DNA of 64,000 nt from Phytophthora quininea (GCA_011947345.1 JAAVTG010000071.1:1-64000), one strand, 5' to 3'; counted from the stretch's first letter, positions 52,555-63,115 are shown. Translations and numbers: made by a program. The notes: generated by a model from the letters alone, not told the origin.

Positions 52555-52931
52555 GATGCGCAAGCAAGTCGATGACTTCCTCTCGACGAGGTTGAGCGTC
52601 TTACGCAGTGTGCGTGACGCGATGGCTGAAAGTCTAGATGTTTAGATGGAACAAGCTGATGCAAAAGGCAGAGGCAATATGGTGGAATTCCAGATCGGGG
52701 ACCTTGTTTTATTAAACACTAAGAACCTGCCTACAAATGCAGTATCTGCCGTCTTCAAGACGAAACTCCGACCACGGTTCATTGGACCGTTCAAGGTCGT
52801 GGCCAAGAAGGGCCTTGCATACTCCCAGCGAAGATGCGAACACATCCTGTGTTCTACGTGGGCTTGCTTAAGCCGTACCAGGACCCCGCGGGGGTGAGCG
52901 CGGAGGCGCTGGCGCCGCCGGCGCCTGCGCC
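52555..52931 (+). pseudogene. Family B integrase C-terminal domain (+ strand copy)
   Basis: Reads RKQVDDFLSTRLSVLRSVRD-like sequence, a TAG within it at about 52642, then MVEFQIGDLVLLNTKNLP and FKTKLRPRFIGPFKVVAKKG (GPF/Y module), and after one frame slip HPVFYVGLLKPYQDPAGVSA. Closely parallel to 24188-23838 on the other strand. Confidence 0.75.
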
Positions 52932-52936
52932 GACAA

Positions 52937-53865
52937 TGTGGTGGAGTGGCTTACCAGAAGATCCGATCTCGGATCTAGAGGCAGGGATCTCCAGCTCACA
53001 AATGCGACGTCATCTCGGTTAAAACGACGTCGCGTTTTCCCCAGGACTTGACTAACGTAATTCCAAAGCGCGATAACGCAGTGGGCAGGAATGTAACCTT
53101 GGTACTTGAGGTCTTGGTTGGTGGCCGTGCGAGGATGGGCTTCCCACACTTCCGGTCGTCTTCTTCTCTTCTCTTCTTTTCTCTTCTTCTAGACCGGCTG
53201 ATCCCTATCGCTTGATCAGTCGGTCTTCCGCACACGCGCTCTCTCTCTCCGTCAATCGCTCGGCCCTATCGCTTGCTCCGCGTAGACGTCTCTATTTATA
53301 GTGCCGTTCTCGTGACACTTCGGGGTTGGTTGGATTCACACAACCGACAACTCGTAGCGCCCGACCCCACCCTATAGATTGTGGTTCGGGGCGATTCTTC
53401 TACGAGGGGAGGCTGGCACGAGGCAAAGTCGAACTTGGGCGACACGAGGGTATATTATCGCTTGTCTGCCGGTGTGGACTTGTGTTCTTCGTAGCTAAAT
53501 GCGGACTGAACTAAAACTACCCGTTTGTTGGACACGCGTCGCTCTCTGGGCTCCTTGGTTGGCTCCGGAGCTACAGTTCCCAGCTGGTTTAGCGTTTCTG
53601 GGGTTGTCGCTCTTGATCGATCTGCTGCAGGCATCCCTCGGGTCGGCACACATCAAATTCTGGGCTGGGCTTTGAGCCAGCTCTTGGATCCCCCATAGTC
53701 GTAACCATCTGTAAAGATCAGACGTCGGATCGTAAAGATCTGTACCCATGTCGTCGGATCGCCAGTCGTACTTAATTGGAGCGCCCCCATTTTGATTGTT
53801 CTCTAGTCCCGACCACTCCATCTCCGCGCGGACCGGGGGCGCTCCCGTCAACCCGCTACACCACA
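52937..53865. repeat. Solo LTR (929 bp) with ACAA target duplication
   Basis: It begins TGTGGTGGAGTGGC and ends CCGCTACACCACA, with 7-bp inverted ends (TGTGGTG/CACCACA). ACAA lies on both sides (52933-52936 and 53866-53869). TATTTATAG at about 53291-53299 could be a TATA box, which would suggest + orientation. 53158-53190 is a CT-rich tract. No internal domain remains, so it arose by LTR-LTR recombination. The ends and the 4-bp duplication match the family A type. Confidence 0.75.
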
Positions 53866-54064
53866 ACAACGCTGAGTAGACAAACTGCTGCAGCCCAGTC
53901 AGTTGACCCCGAAGCTCCGCGAGCCCTAGCTCCTGAGCACGAAGATGGTCAGAGATCGACTGCGGGGCCTCAAACTACTCCACCCGCAAGATCCGTCAGA
54001 TCTTGATCGTAGCGATCAAACGTCTCCCAGACATATCGCATCTGGCGACTGAGCTCAGCCCGCA

Positions 54065-54303
54065 GTGAGCGAAACCGGTGCAGCATGGCTGAGACCTCCG
54101 ATTGACACGCCTAGCGTGATCCAAGAATCGGATTCCCTTGGTCATCGACCAGCCGACCACCGCCCTCCTCCGGCGCTGGGCGATGAGCACGGCAAGCTCC
54201 ACAATCATGTGGAGCGGCTCCTGGCATGTCGTAGACGTAAGGGTCAAACCCAGTATCTGGTGAAGTGGAAGGGTTACCCTCACTCCCAGAACTCGCGGGA
54301 ATA
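54065..54303 (+). pseudogene. Family B chromodomain (+ strand copy), interrupted
   Basis: Reads LPPALGDEHGKLHNHVERLL-like sequence, then CRRRKGQTQYLVKWKGYPHS and QNSREY. Homologous to YHVEQLLARRRRRGRTQYLV at 23425-23817. It ends at about 54303. The expected continuation (DCPDVVDAFDR) is found only at about 58800, beyond the hAT element and about 370 bp of other sequence. Confidence 0.75.
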
Positions 54304-54670
54304 CAATTGAGATTATGCGAACGAGGTTTGTAGTCGTAATGAGTTGTTGAATGGGAATACGAAAGTGAAATCATTTGAGTTAGTTGTTTTTCCTCATCGC
54401 CAAATCCCTATCCCACTATGTATCATCACTAACGGTTACTGCCAAACTTGGCGTTAGGGACGAAGACAGTACTCGATGTCTCGTCAACGCGCATCACTTC
54501 AATTCTCGTCCAATCAGAATGCATGATCCAAAAGGATCAACCAATGAAAATGCACAGTTTATGTACCTTCGCCAAACTGCCGCACAAGGCACGCGCCAGC
54601 ACGCGTAGAGCGTGTGCTCAACGGTCGAGGCCTTGCCGAGGAGACGATGAAGTGTAATCACAACAAATAT
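54304..54670. other. 367 bp of unassigned sequence inside the chromodomain
   Basis: AT-richer than its surroundings, with no ORF of note. It belongs neither to family B, as judged from the nested copy, nor to the hAT element, whose duplication starts at 54671. It may be an earlier small insertion. Boundaries with family B are approximate, and no clear inverted ends were seen. Confidence 0.4.
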
Positions 54671-54678
54671 GGGGTGTC
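54671..54678. repeat. hAT target-site duplication GGTGTCTC, left
   Basis: Perfect 8-bp match with 58783-58790. Confidence 0.9.
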
Positions 54679-54936
54679 TCCACCCCTGGGACGAACCGAA
54701 CCAGAACCATGGTTCTACTGTTTTTTTAACCCGAACCAGGCAGGGAGCCGGGTTCCCGCAAAAAGTCAACGAACGGAACCTGGGAGGGAACCTGGCTCGT
54801 TCCATAAATCCGCGCTTCTCATTGGCTAACTTGCTCAAATGTCATTGACCATAACTATTATGGCTACCAGAGATTTAGTTCTGCGCTTCCGACATTTTGC
54901 AGGCGGCGACTTCAACATCGTTAGAATTTCGCCCCG

Positions 54937-56040
54937 ATGGACGACCTCCCGATCATCGAGCTGCCAGAGCACTACCGCATCGACGGTGAAAAGCTTGGGT
55001 TGGCGCTCGCCCATGTGTCGGCGCAGGTAAACAGCATCGCAGAGCATCAGGCCCAGCTTCAGCAGCGGCAGTCTCTCCACGAAGAAGAGCAGCAGCGCTT
55101 CATCGAGCAGCGTGTTGCGGCTGCGCGAGAGGAGGCAGAAGCGCGAAGCAACGCACTTGTCCTCGCCATCCAGCAGACCTACGGGGACCCATCGACACTG
55201 GAGCTCCGCGTCGACGCGCGCATCCAAGATGTCCTCCAGCAGCTCCAACATGGAGCCCAGGAACAAGCTAGGGCCTTTGCAGAGGCCCAATTGGCCGATC
55301 AAGCTGCGCTGCATCAACTCGTGGAGCAGCGCATGCACGCTGCTCTTCAACACATTGAACAGGAGGTCACCATGCGCGCTGACCAGCGCTTCCAGGATTT
55401 GCGCCAAGACGTCTTCAAGTACGTCGAAGATCGGTTCCAGGTCGCCGTTCAGCGCGCAGAAGATAACGCGCGTGAGTTCGTGAGAGGCGAGCTAAAATAT
55501 CGCCATGGTGCTCGCCAGGATTCTATCGCTCGATCAGAAACACGCGTTGTCGAGTTGGTTCGAGGAATTCTTGGCCAGTACGATAGCGCAACACGGAAGC
55601 GCCAAGAGCAGGAGAGCGAAGATATTACCGACCGTGTCGAAGAGCGGCTTCGTCAAGTGGTGATAGTGGCCAAAACCGCTGCAGAGACCAAGGCTCGCGA
55701 GGTGGTGGCGCAGCAGGTGAGCTCGACAGGATCCATGTGTTTAAACACCGTGACGGCGACCGCGTCTGCGTGTACGTCAGCTACAGATACAGCAAGAAAA
55801 GCAGCCGCACCCACCAGGTCGAGACCAATACCTCAACGTCGGCTGGGGCGGAAGGCGCGAGCTCAAGTGGACGAAGTTCGAGAAGATGAAGCAGCTCGGG
55901 CTCAGCGGCTCCTGGAGCGTAGAGCTCGAGCTAAAGTGGATCGTATTCGGCAAGAGGCACAGGAAGCTGTACGTGCTCGTGCTGCTATTCGAGCGGCGGA
56001 ATTGCTCGACCCAAAACGCAAAGTTAGGTTCAAACGCTAA
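54937..56040 (+). CDS. 367-aa coiled-coil ORF carried by the hAT element
   Basis: An uninterrupted + strand ORF from ATG 54937 (MDDLPIIELPEHYRIDGEKL) to TAA 56038-56040. Residues about 20-270 are an almost continuous Gln/Glu/Ala/Arg-rich coiled coil (LQQRQSLHEEEQQRFIEQRV; ADQAALHQLVEQRMHAALQH; RQDVFKYVEDRFQVAVQRAE). Next comes a Ser/Thr/Pro linker with a TARKAAAPTRSRPIPQRRLG basic patch, and a basic C-terminus (LLERRARAKVDRIRQEAQEA; DPKRKVRFKR). No catalytic domain is recognisable. It converges on the transposase gene, leaving 72 bp between the ends, and it lies wholly inside the inverted repeats. It is intact although the transposase is broken. Either an element accessory protein or a captured host gene. 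Confidence 0.75.
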   Translation: MDDLPIIELPEHYRIDGEKLGLALAHVSAQVNSIAEHQAQLQQRQSLHEEEQQRFIEQRVAAAREEAEARSNALVLAIQQTYGDPSTLELRVDARIQDVLQQLQHGAQEQARAFAEAQLADQAALHQLVEQRMHAALQHIEQEVTMRADQRFQDLRQDVFKYVEDRFQVAVQRAEDNAREFVRGELKYRHGARQDSIARSETRVVELVRGILGQYDSATRKRQEQESEDITDRVEERLRQVVIVAKTAAETKAREVVAQQVSSTGSMCLNTVTATASACTSATDTARKAAAPTRSRPIPQRRLGRKARAQVDEVREDEAARAQRLLERRARAKVDRIRQEAQEAVRARAAIRAAELLDPKRKVRFKR

Positions 56041-56112
56041 CACCATTAATATCCATGAACTACATATATTGCATGCATTTACACACGTACATCTCAGCAC
56101 CTTCCGTTCCAG

Positions 56113-58575
56113 CTAGGCTTCACCCGCATCCTCGTTATCGGAGAGACCTAAATCCATGCTTCCACTCGAGAAAAGATTTGCCAGCGACCCGAACTCATCA
56201 TCTAGCTCTTGTACCATGTTCACAAAAACGTTTGATGGCAGTCGTTCTTCTGCTGAGTTCGGAGATAGCTTCGGACACTGCGTTATATCGACATAGCTCC
56301 TGTTACAGTTCAAAAACGTTGCCATGTCCACGTTGTACGGTGCCAACGAGCTACGTTGTGGTGTTACCATTCTCCCGGCTGTTCCGAAGTCCCTCTCAAT
56401 TTGGGCCGACGACGAAGGCATTGAAAACAGGACACGCGCCACCAGAGGGAGAAGTCGGAAGTTACCCTGCTCTTGTCGGCGCTTCCAGAAGCTGAGGACC
56501 GGCTCAACTTCACCTGGACGTACAGCTCGCAGCGATGTGGGGTTGTAAGCCAGCGGTCGAACTCTTCATCAATTCGCTGCTCGTGCATTGCATTATGCGT
56601 CTCCGCTGGCGGTGGTACGACCTCGTCCGCCGTCTCGGCGAATAGCTCCATGACATCTTCAGAAAATACGACATCAGGGGTGGCGCAACGATGCCGGGTG
56701 AAGTTGGCTGGGTATCAACCGCCTCCATGATTTTTCGGACACCGTCGATAACTTTACGCCGAACCTTAGTGTAGTGATGGTCGGCCACCTGCTGCGAAGC
56801 TCCAGCTTGCAGGTTAGATTTCACGATCACTTTCTTCAACGCCCCATCGGGATTCTTGAAATTGGGGTGCAGTAGTAATTGCATCTCGAAGGCGTAGGAG
56901 CAAGTGTTCATGATATGGCGGTCAGTGTACCGCCGGAAAAACACTCGGTGGAAAGCATTATGGAGAAGAGCACGGGTCGTCGACGCCAAATTTGAGAGAT
57001 CTTCCGGCCTGAAAAATCGTTTGTCCGTCTTGGTCGATCGGCAGTCCTTCAAAGGAGCAGTGACATCCAACAGAGAGATTCGGAACTTATAGAGCCCGAG
57101 GAGCACCTTGCATTGGTTTCCTGCCTCGGCCTGCCCAATGTGATTGAGCATTGAGATCGGCTCGAGCAGCGAAAGCACCTGGATGAGCTCCATTTTGTCA
57201 CGAGCCAGCGGGAAGGCCGCCGGTGGAACCACATTTTCGCGTCGGGCTTTAACCACTCTCTCTTCGTACCATGCCACAAGTGGGTCCCAAAGTAGTAAAA
57301 TGCGCCGGACGACTCGCGCGAGGCCCAGGAAACGGTGAATGCGGAAGTTGATTAGCTGTTTGGCGTTCACATCATCCTCTGTCATGACGCTGCATAACTC
57401 ACTGAACAGAGTGCCCATTACTTCGACGTGCTGCGTCTGGTACACGGTCTTGACAATTCGCCGCAGCATGTCGGTCATCGCTGGGTTCTTGGACGTGCTG
57501 GTGTCAGCGACGATACCAAATGCAGTCTTGGTGGCCGCGTGCGTAAAATGCGGTACGCACCATTCCCAACACAACTTCAGACCGGTCGTCATCATCCACT
57601 TAACGTCACTTCTCCCGTCGCTTGTTGAGCCGAAGAGGTCATGGCGACTCAAACCAAAGTCTGCTAAGACATCACCAATCCACCGGTAAAAGGACCACGT
57701 ATTCCTCCATCCCGCTCCCCGTATTGTGGGGCGAAGTGACGGGTTCCCAGTAGTACCGATTTGAACTCGAACGACGAATCCACCAAATACAGCCGTAGCC
57801 CCAGGAACTTGGTGTTCATCGCGGACGCTGTCCAAAAGCCGCCCACAATGGAGAAGCACTTGGCTGATCCGATTCGTTTTTCGGCCAGCATCGCCTTGAT
57901 CTGACGCTTAGTCGCGTCGTAGAGCTCCACGACAGAATGACGGATGACCTTGGCGTTTAAGGCCACCTGAGCCTCCTCCTTGAGCACCAGATCGCGGATT
58001 AGCAGCGACTCCTCATATTCTCCGATGCGGAAAGGGAGATTATTATTCACGATACGCATCGTCTCGATCAGGACGTACGCGCGACCGGGGTCGTCGCGGA
58101 ACAGTGGGCTTCGCCGCAAGATGGCTAGCTCTTCTTCGCGTGTCCGCTTCTTGCCCGCCTCGCTGGCGGTCTTGTCGGAAGCAACACCATGAGCCTTGTT
58201 CAGGTGGTTAGTTGCTTTAGATGTCTTTCCACCGGACATCAATATCTTGGCGCGCTGTGTGCGGCAGGTTTCGCTCGCCATGCACATCCAGATAGCGGTA
58301 GCGCTCTCGTCGGACGTGCTGACCACGCGCACGCCCCAGTCGTACACGAACGAGGTCTCGTTTGGCTTCGCTGGAAGGATCTGCGTGCCAGCATCAGGAA
58401 CAAAGGCTTGGATGGCTTCCCGCACAGCGATCGGGACGCTACTCGCCTCGTCACGACGTCTTCTTCCCTCGGGCTCCATGGGCGACTGCTGAAGATCGCA
58501 ATAGCAGGAAGCAAATCGTCTTTTAGCAACCCATGACATGATTTTTTCCGCTAAAACGCACCGTAAAACAGCCAA
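56113..58575 (-). pseudogene. hAT transposase with BED-type zinc finger, frameshifted
   Basis: The first frame (58575-57664, 303 aa) has a BED-like finger (C...C in WMCMASETC and H...H in HLNKAH) and PFRIGEYEESLLIRDLVLKE. After a shift near 57700-57730 a 449-aa frame continues: GDVLADFGLSRHDLFGSTSD, DGRSDVKWMMTTGLKLCWEW, IVKTVYQTQHVEVMGTLFSE. The last part, in other frames, is the hAT C-terminal dimerisation region (MARVLFSMPSSSAQIERDFG and GTAGRMVTPQRSSLAPYNVD, 56442-56113). Order and motifs are those of hAT (Ac-like) transposases. At least three frame changes make it inactive here. Confidence 0.85.
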
Positions 58576-58782
58576 TGAAATGCTTCAAACTGGAGAACCT
58601 TCGCCCTCTCCCATGAGGGCCTACTGAGGTTCCCTCTATTTACGGAAGGAACTTCAAAACCGGCTCATTACCGACGCTAAATACGGACAAGAACGGTATT
58701 TTTCAAGTTACTGGCTCCAAACTGAGACTGAAACGGTTACCGACATTTTGGGCTCGTACCCATTTGGTTCGTCCCAGGCGTG

Positions 58783-58790
58783 GGTGTCTC
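58783..58790. repeat. hAT target-site duplication GGTGTCTC, right
   Basis: Perfect 8-bp match with 54671-54678. Confidence 0.9.
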
Positions 58791-60178
58791 TGAGGTAAGA
58801 CTGCCCTGACGTCGTGGACGCTTTTGATCGGACTGATCACAGGCGCCCTGGGGGCCTGTGGTCAACTCGTCGACAGAACTGCGCTTCCCACCACTAGTGC
58901 GGGGAGGGGGGCATGCGGACCAGCAGCAGAGCTCACGCTCTGGTCCGGGGCTGGCTCAGCCAGCAACGCCTCTCTGAGAGGCAGGAGCGAAATGGGACGC
59001 ACCCGCGCTGGCTGCACGCGCAGAGCGCGAACGGGGGGTCTCGTACGGGACTTAGCAAAGTCAAAGTACAGACGCCGTTCGACTCGATCGCTAGCTTCAC
59101 TGAAGCTTGCGGCCGCACTTGGCCCAAGTCTGAAAGGCCGAGAGATACTCGGGGACGGTCTCTCCCGGCTTGAGAGCGATGGGATACGTCCGCATCTGCG
59201 GCACCGAGCCGCCGCTCGCTTGAGTGTGAAGACGTTGGCGATATTCCGCCACGTTCGTCACCTGCGGCGTCAGGAACCGCTCGTGACGAGTCACCAGCTC
59301 GGCGTCCATGTGGACTGGAGGCCCTACGATGTAGCTGGCGAGCGATGGTTGCGGCAGGAAGCCGTAGTCGCGTCGCGACGGAGTCAACAATGGCTATGCC
59401 ACCGGGGCGCTGCGAGCGCGTGTGCGCCCGACTTACGAAAGCGCGGTCCTGGGCCTCGTCGAGGTTGTTCGTGATGACACGGTCGTCAGAGCGGTCGTCT
59501 TCATCACGCAGAGGCTGCGGCGGTGCCGCGTGCAGAGCGCTCAATATGAAGGCCGAGGGCTTGGCTTCCGGGAACGGACATGGAGTCCGTAGAGGCGGTC
59601 GCTTGACCGGGAGGCGCGCGTGGGTCACTCGGAGAGCGTGTTGTACGCGGGGAGATCGCGGCACGGGACTTCCAACCCCTGGCGAAGCGACTGAGCGATC
59701 GGCGTGATCGTCACGCGTTGGAGTATCGCTACCTTGGTCGTCCGACTCGTCATAGTCGACCCCGACCTCGCCTTGCTCTTGGGGAGAGTGAGCGCGCTGT
59801 ATCGACACCGTGCCGGCGACGAGAGCGGACTTCCATCCCAGTACGAGGTCACGTCGATGTCAGCCTGGCTGTCGGAACTGCCCATGGGGCTGCGCATTGC
59901 ACGATCTCCGTAGACCCGGCGATGCACCGCGAAGTACTCCGCAACGGAGAGTGTGTGAGCGGTCTCGGGCCGGCTTGAGGCCGCGCACGAGCGCTGGGAA
60001 ACTGAGGACAGCCTGGTAGAGAGGCCTGCAAGCGATCGACACTTGAGGCAGGCGAAGAATGGGCTCGTCGAGCCAACGGCGGCCTCGTTGAGGCGTAGCG
60101 ACCAGCGGAAGTCTCTAAGAGACGTGACCATGACAAGGCAGTTGTGGATCCGGTGTGTCCACGATTTGATGGGGAGGG
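58791..60178 (-). pseudogene. Family B 3' region with opposite-strand ORFs
   Basis: On the + strand the chromodomain tail ends at about 58860. On the minus strand, ORFs run from 60136 to 58933 in changing frames: MVTSLRDFRWSLRLNEAAVG, TLSVAEYFAVHRRVYGDRAM, then MDAELVTRHERFLTPQVTNV and PIALKPGETVPEYLSAFQTW. The last is loosely gag-like. They are antisense to the gypsy element and converge on its chromodomain, as in the family A elements. The nested family B copy has the tRNA-like array in the corresponding place instead. Function unknown. Confidence 0.4.
60164..60178 (+). other. Polypurine tract of + strand family B element
   Basis: GATTTGATGGGGAGGGAG directly precedes the 3' LTR. The nested copy has GGTTTGGGGGAGGG at the same place, after the same GGTGTGTCCACG. 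It primes plus-strand DNA synthesis and fixes this LTR as a 3' LTR. Confidence 0.7.
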
Positions 60179-60526
60179 AGTAACGGGATTACACGAAAGT
60201 CATAACCGTGTGTAGACTTTTGGCTATTTAGTCATCGTGTAGCCATTTGGCTCTCCACCACTCATTTACATATCTCTTAGGTTAACTATGCCACATAGTT
60301 TAGTCTATACATTTACAGCAAATGTCAGATAAACAATTCAATTCAGTTCTATTTTTGCAGTTAATTAGTGTTGTCCTTGTTTTAAGGGACACTGACTCTG
60401 CGAGTCCTAGTTACGGGACTGTACTTGGTTCTTGTATAGAACTGAAGGCGGGACGCCTAAAGACACAGACTCGAGGAGTCCTACGTCTTCCTCTGTGCAC
60501 ACACACCGCTACGCAGCCCCGCTGCA
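60179..60526 (+). repeat. 3' LTR of + strand family B element (348 bp)
   Basis: Reverse-oriented relative to 21526-21871 and 30654-30987, and clearly the same family: AGTAACGGGATTACACGAAA at the start, GTTAACTATGCCACATAGTT inside, and CAGCCCCGCTGCA at the end. The usual first base T of TG is A here. Confidence 0.85.
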
Positions 60527-62510
60527 GGGAGAGACTTGTTCTTGTGGGCAGGGTTACTGTATTAAGGCTACGTTGCCAAGTGGAGTAATTCGTACACCAC
60601 AGTGGTGGTGGTGGTGGTGGGGGGACGGGCAAGTGACTTGATATGAGTGTGGAGTCATCATTGGGTCCACAATCTTGAAGCAAATCGTTGCACACTGGGG
60701 GTCAGGTTTCCCAAACGGGGTGACGTCCCAGACTTCGGTCCTGATCGCTTGAGCGAGAAATTGCATAAGATTCCAGCCGCGACCGACTGGAACGACCATC
60801 ACGCGTTGTTTCATGAGCGGTCCGAAACTGCAGTAGTGGTTCAAGTCAGAGGTACATCCACCGTCTCAACAGCAGCATCGTCAGGAAAGCATCTAGGAAT
60901 CTCACTACCACACCATTCGTTGATGGGATCGCGGGTGGTGCAGAGGGCCTGCTGATCGGAGGTCTCCGTATAAATACCTCATCCAAACACAACACCTCCT
61001 TGTCTGGAGCGCCCTCTTGGTTAACAGCCAGCGCCGACCGGAGGGAGGAGGTCACAGTTTCCGCTCTGGACGACCGTCTCAGCACACCATCCCCAACTGG
61101 ACTGGTGTCGACTCGAGACGTCGCCATCGCAGACAATATGATTCCAGCAATCTCTATCGCTACTCCAGATCCTGAATCAGACAGGAGAATCCTTGTGAGC
61201 GCAGAACGATCAGACTGTGGGGTCCCGATCGAAGAGAGAAACCCAGAAGCTTTGTAGCGAAGATGATATCGTCGGCGACTTGTGCGCGACTGAGCGACTT
61301 GGCGGTGACTTGGTTAGTCGACGACTAGAAGCTGGTGTCTTCCATTGCCTACGACTTGGCGAAGTCTCAGCGACAGGAATTTGCTATGACGAGAAGCAGT
61401 ATCTCGTGACATTCGGCAGCTTAACCTACATCTGACATCGGATCGGAGTGGTGGAAAGCGACTCGATTCAGCTCATCTGCTAGCGATGATGTCAGTAGAG
61501 ATGAGTCTGCAATCTGGTTAGTCGGCAAAAGACACATCGGGTCTCGTCACTAACGCGAAGCAGATCCCAGTTCAATACTCCAGTTGCTAAATCGTCGCGG
61601 AGCGAAAACTCCAGCCAAATACCTGCGATCCCCCGAAAACCCCGCTGACACCGCTAAAAGCTTCGTTCACAATCCCGTCAATTGACGGGACTTCTAGCGA
61701 TCGCTCTAAGACGACACAGTCACTACCGACTATACAGCCACCTTAACTATGCAATCACCCCTGACAATACAGTCACTACCGGCTACACAGCTTCCTCCTT
61801 CGATGATTCAGTCCTACCAAACTACACTTTTGTTTCAGGCTGTACAGCTAATGTCGACTATACAGTCAGCGGTGGCTATACAGTCATACTCTACCCTACA
61901 ACCAGTGTCCGCTATACAGCCAATGCCTGCTTCCGTGCCCTTTTCTACTCTAAGTGATGTGGGATCAGAAAACAAATACACCGCTTCACAGCTGCATAAG
62001 CGATCTCCGGTATGTACGATCTCATCACGTAACATTGCAGCTGCGTGTATCTCGTCTCCGAATTGGATGACTACAGCCGTGGCGCCGGCAGCCCGCTGTC
62101 CTAGCGAGTACTCTAATAACAGGGGCAGAATCGGGGCTGACAACGAGTATCACACCCACGGAAATCGTTACGCCAGGTCGTTTTACAAGATATGACCGCC
62201 TGATTGCACGAGAATGCTCCGATTCGATGCAAGTTACTCAAGGAAGCTTGAAGCACTAGACCACATGCGCAAATTTGGCATCAAGTCTCCGGTTCCTGAC
62301 TACCCCATCTCGTGAGTAGGCACTGCAGGAACAGAGTTTCTCCTGACCAAACCTCTACAGCACGCCATGTCCGAGCTCGTGCGAAGATCAGAATCTATGT
62401 TACCCGCATTCGTCAAGATGATGCGGCGCCAAACTGCTGATAATTATCGTCCCAACAATAATTCAGAGCCAACGTTGTCAACAAAGCTGTGCCGCTAGTG
62501 TGACGATGTG
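60527..62510. other. 2 kb with no convincing gene; repeats
   Basis: Contains a GTG microsatellite (60603-60620) and a possible decayed + strand ORF (61000-61257, MSGAPSWLTASADRREEVTV). From 61680 to 61950 there is a degenerate repeat with the core TATACAGTCACTAC; in one frame it reads Gln/Ser-rich peptides (IQSLPATQL, IQSAVAIQSYSTLQP). No domain is recognisable. Confidence 0.35.
61680..61955. repeat. Degenerate 12-15 bp repeat, core (TA)TACAGTCACTAC
   Basis: At least eight imperfect copies of ACAGTC(A/G)(C/G) preceded by TAT/AAT or CAATACAG occur. A + strand frame (61749-62195) translates it as IQS-type repeats, then a non-repetitive tail (MTTAVAPAARCPSEYSNNRG). Coding status is uncertain. 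Confidence 0.5.
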
Positions 62511-62579
62511 AATTATGTTTTTCTATGGATCGCGCTGTGGAGAGTTTACATATGGAGTTTATTATGGAGCTAGTGTTGG

Positions 62580-63115
62580 ATATTACGTTCAAGAGATGAA
62601 GAGGTGTGCGATAAAACGTGTCGCTTGGGAGAAGGCGGGGTGTGCTGTCTTACCAAGGATGGGCCCTCAAGACCAGGAAGTGCGCCCAAGAAAATGTGTT
62701 CTTGAAAGGCACGCCCAAGAAATGGCGCGTCCTTGGAATGCGCGCTGAAGGAATCTCCGCTCTTGGAATGTACGCCCAAGGGCACATTGCCTTGAGCGTG
62801 AGTGCACGTTACGTCCTGGTCACCCCTCGTCCTTAAACGGGTCGCCAAGGTATAAATTGCCACAGTGAAAGGTATTCCTGTGTGCAACCCGTCTCGCCTT
62901 GGCTAACCTCACGATGTGTGAAGCAAGGACCTGTAAATCCCCAAGCTGCCCAAGTGACCCAAGAAGCACGGCTGCCGCCCAAGACCCAAGAAGTTCTTGG
63001 ATGAACATTCCAAGGGTATATTTCTTGGGCGGCCATTTCTTCAATGGAGATTCTCTTGGATGGAGATTTCTTCGATGGAGATTCTCTCTTGGACGTGGAT
63101 TCTGGCACTTAGCGA
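62580..63115. repeat. Low-complexity satellite-like block
   Basis: Two motifs recur: CGCCCAAG/TTGGAATG(C/T)(G/A)CGC-type units at 62640-62800, and GATGGAGATT(C/T)(C/T)T units at 63035-63105 (TTCAATGGAGATTCTCTTGG, then TTCGATGGAGATTCTCTC). The first resembles the GGACGCAC motif of the insert at 27557-29255. No gene. Confidence 0.5.

Larger units (their letters stand above)
54679..58782 (-). mobile_element. Complete hAT transposon (4.1 kb)
   Basis: Terminal inverted repeats of 17 bp with one mismatch: CACCCCTGGGACGAACC at 54679-54695 and, on the other strand, CACGCCTGGGACGAACC at 58782-58766. The 8-bp sequence GGTGTCTC flanks both sides (54671-54678 and 58783-58790), the duplication length typical of hAT elements. 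It contains a BED-finger/hAT transposase on the minus strand (58575-56113, shifted) and a convergent 367-aa ORF on the + strand. Confidence 0.9.
52555..60526 (+). mobile_element. 3' part of a + strand family B gypsy element, multiply interrupted
   Basis: Homology to the nested family B element starts at GATGCGCAAGCAAGTCGATG (52551) and covers the integrase C-terminus (to 52900), a linker (broken by a solo LTR) and the chromodomain (to 54303). After a hAT insertion it continues DCPDVVDAFDR (about 58800), and ends with the 3' region, polypurine tract and 3' LTR (60179-60526). Everything upstream of the integrase tail is missing. Confidence 0.75.
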
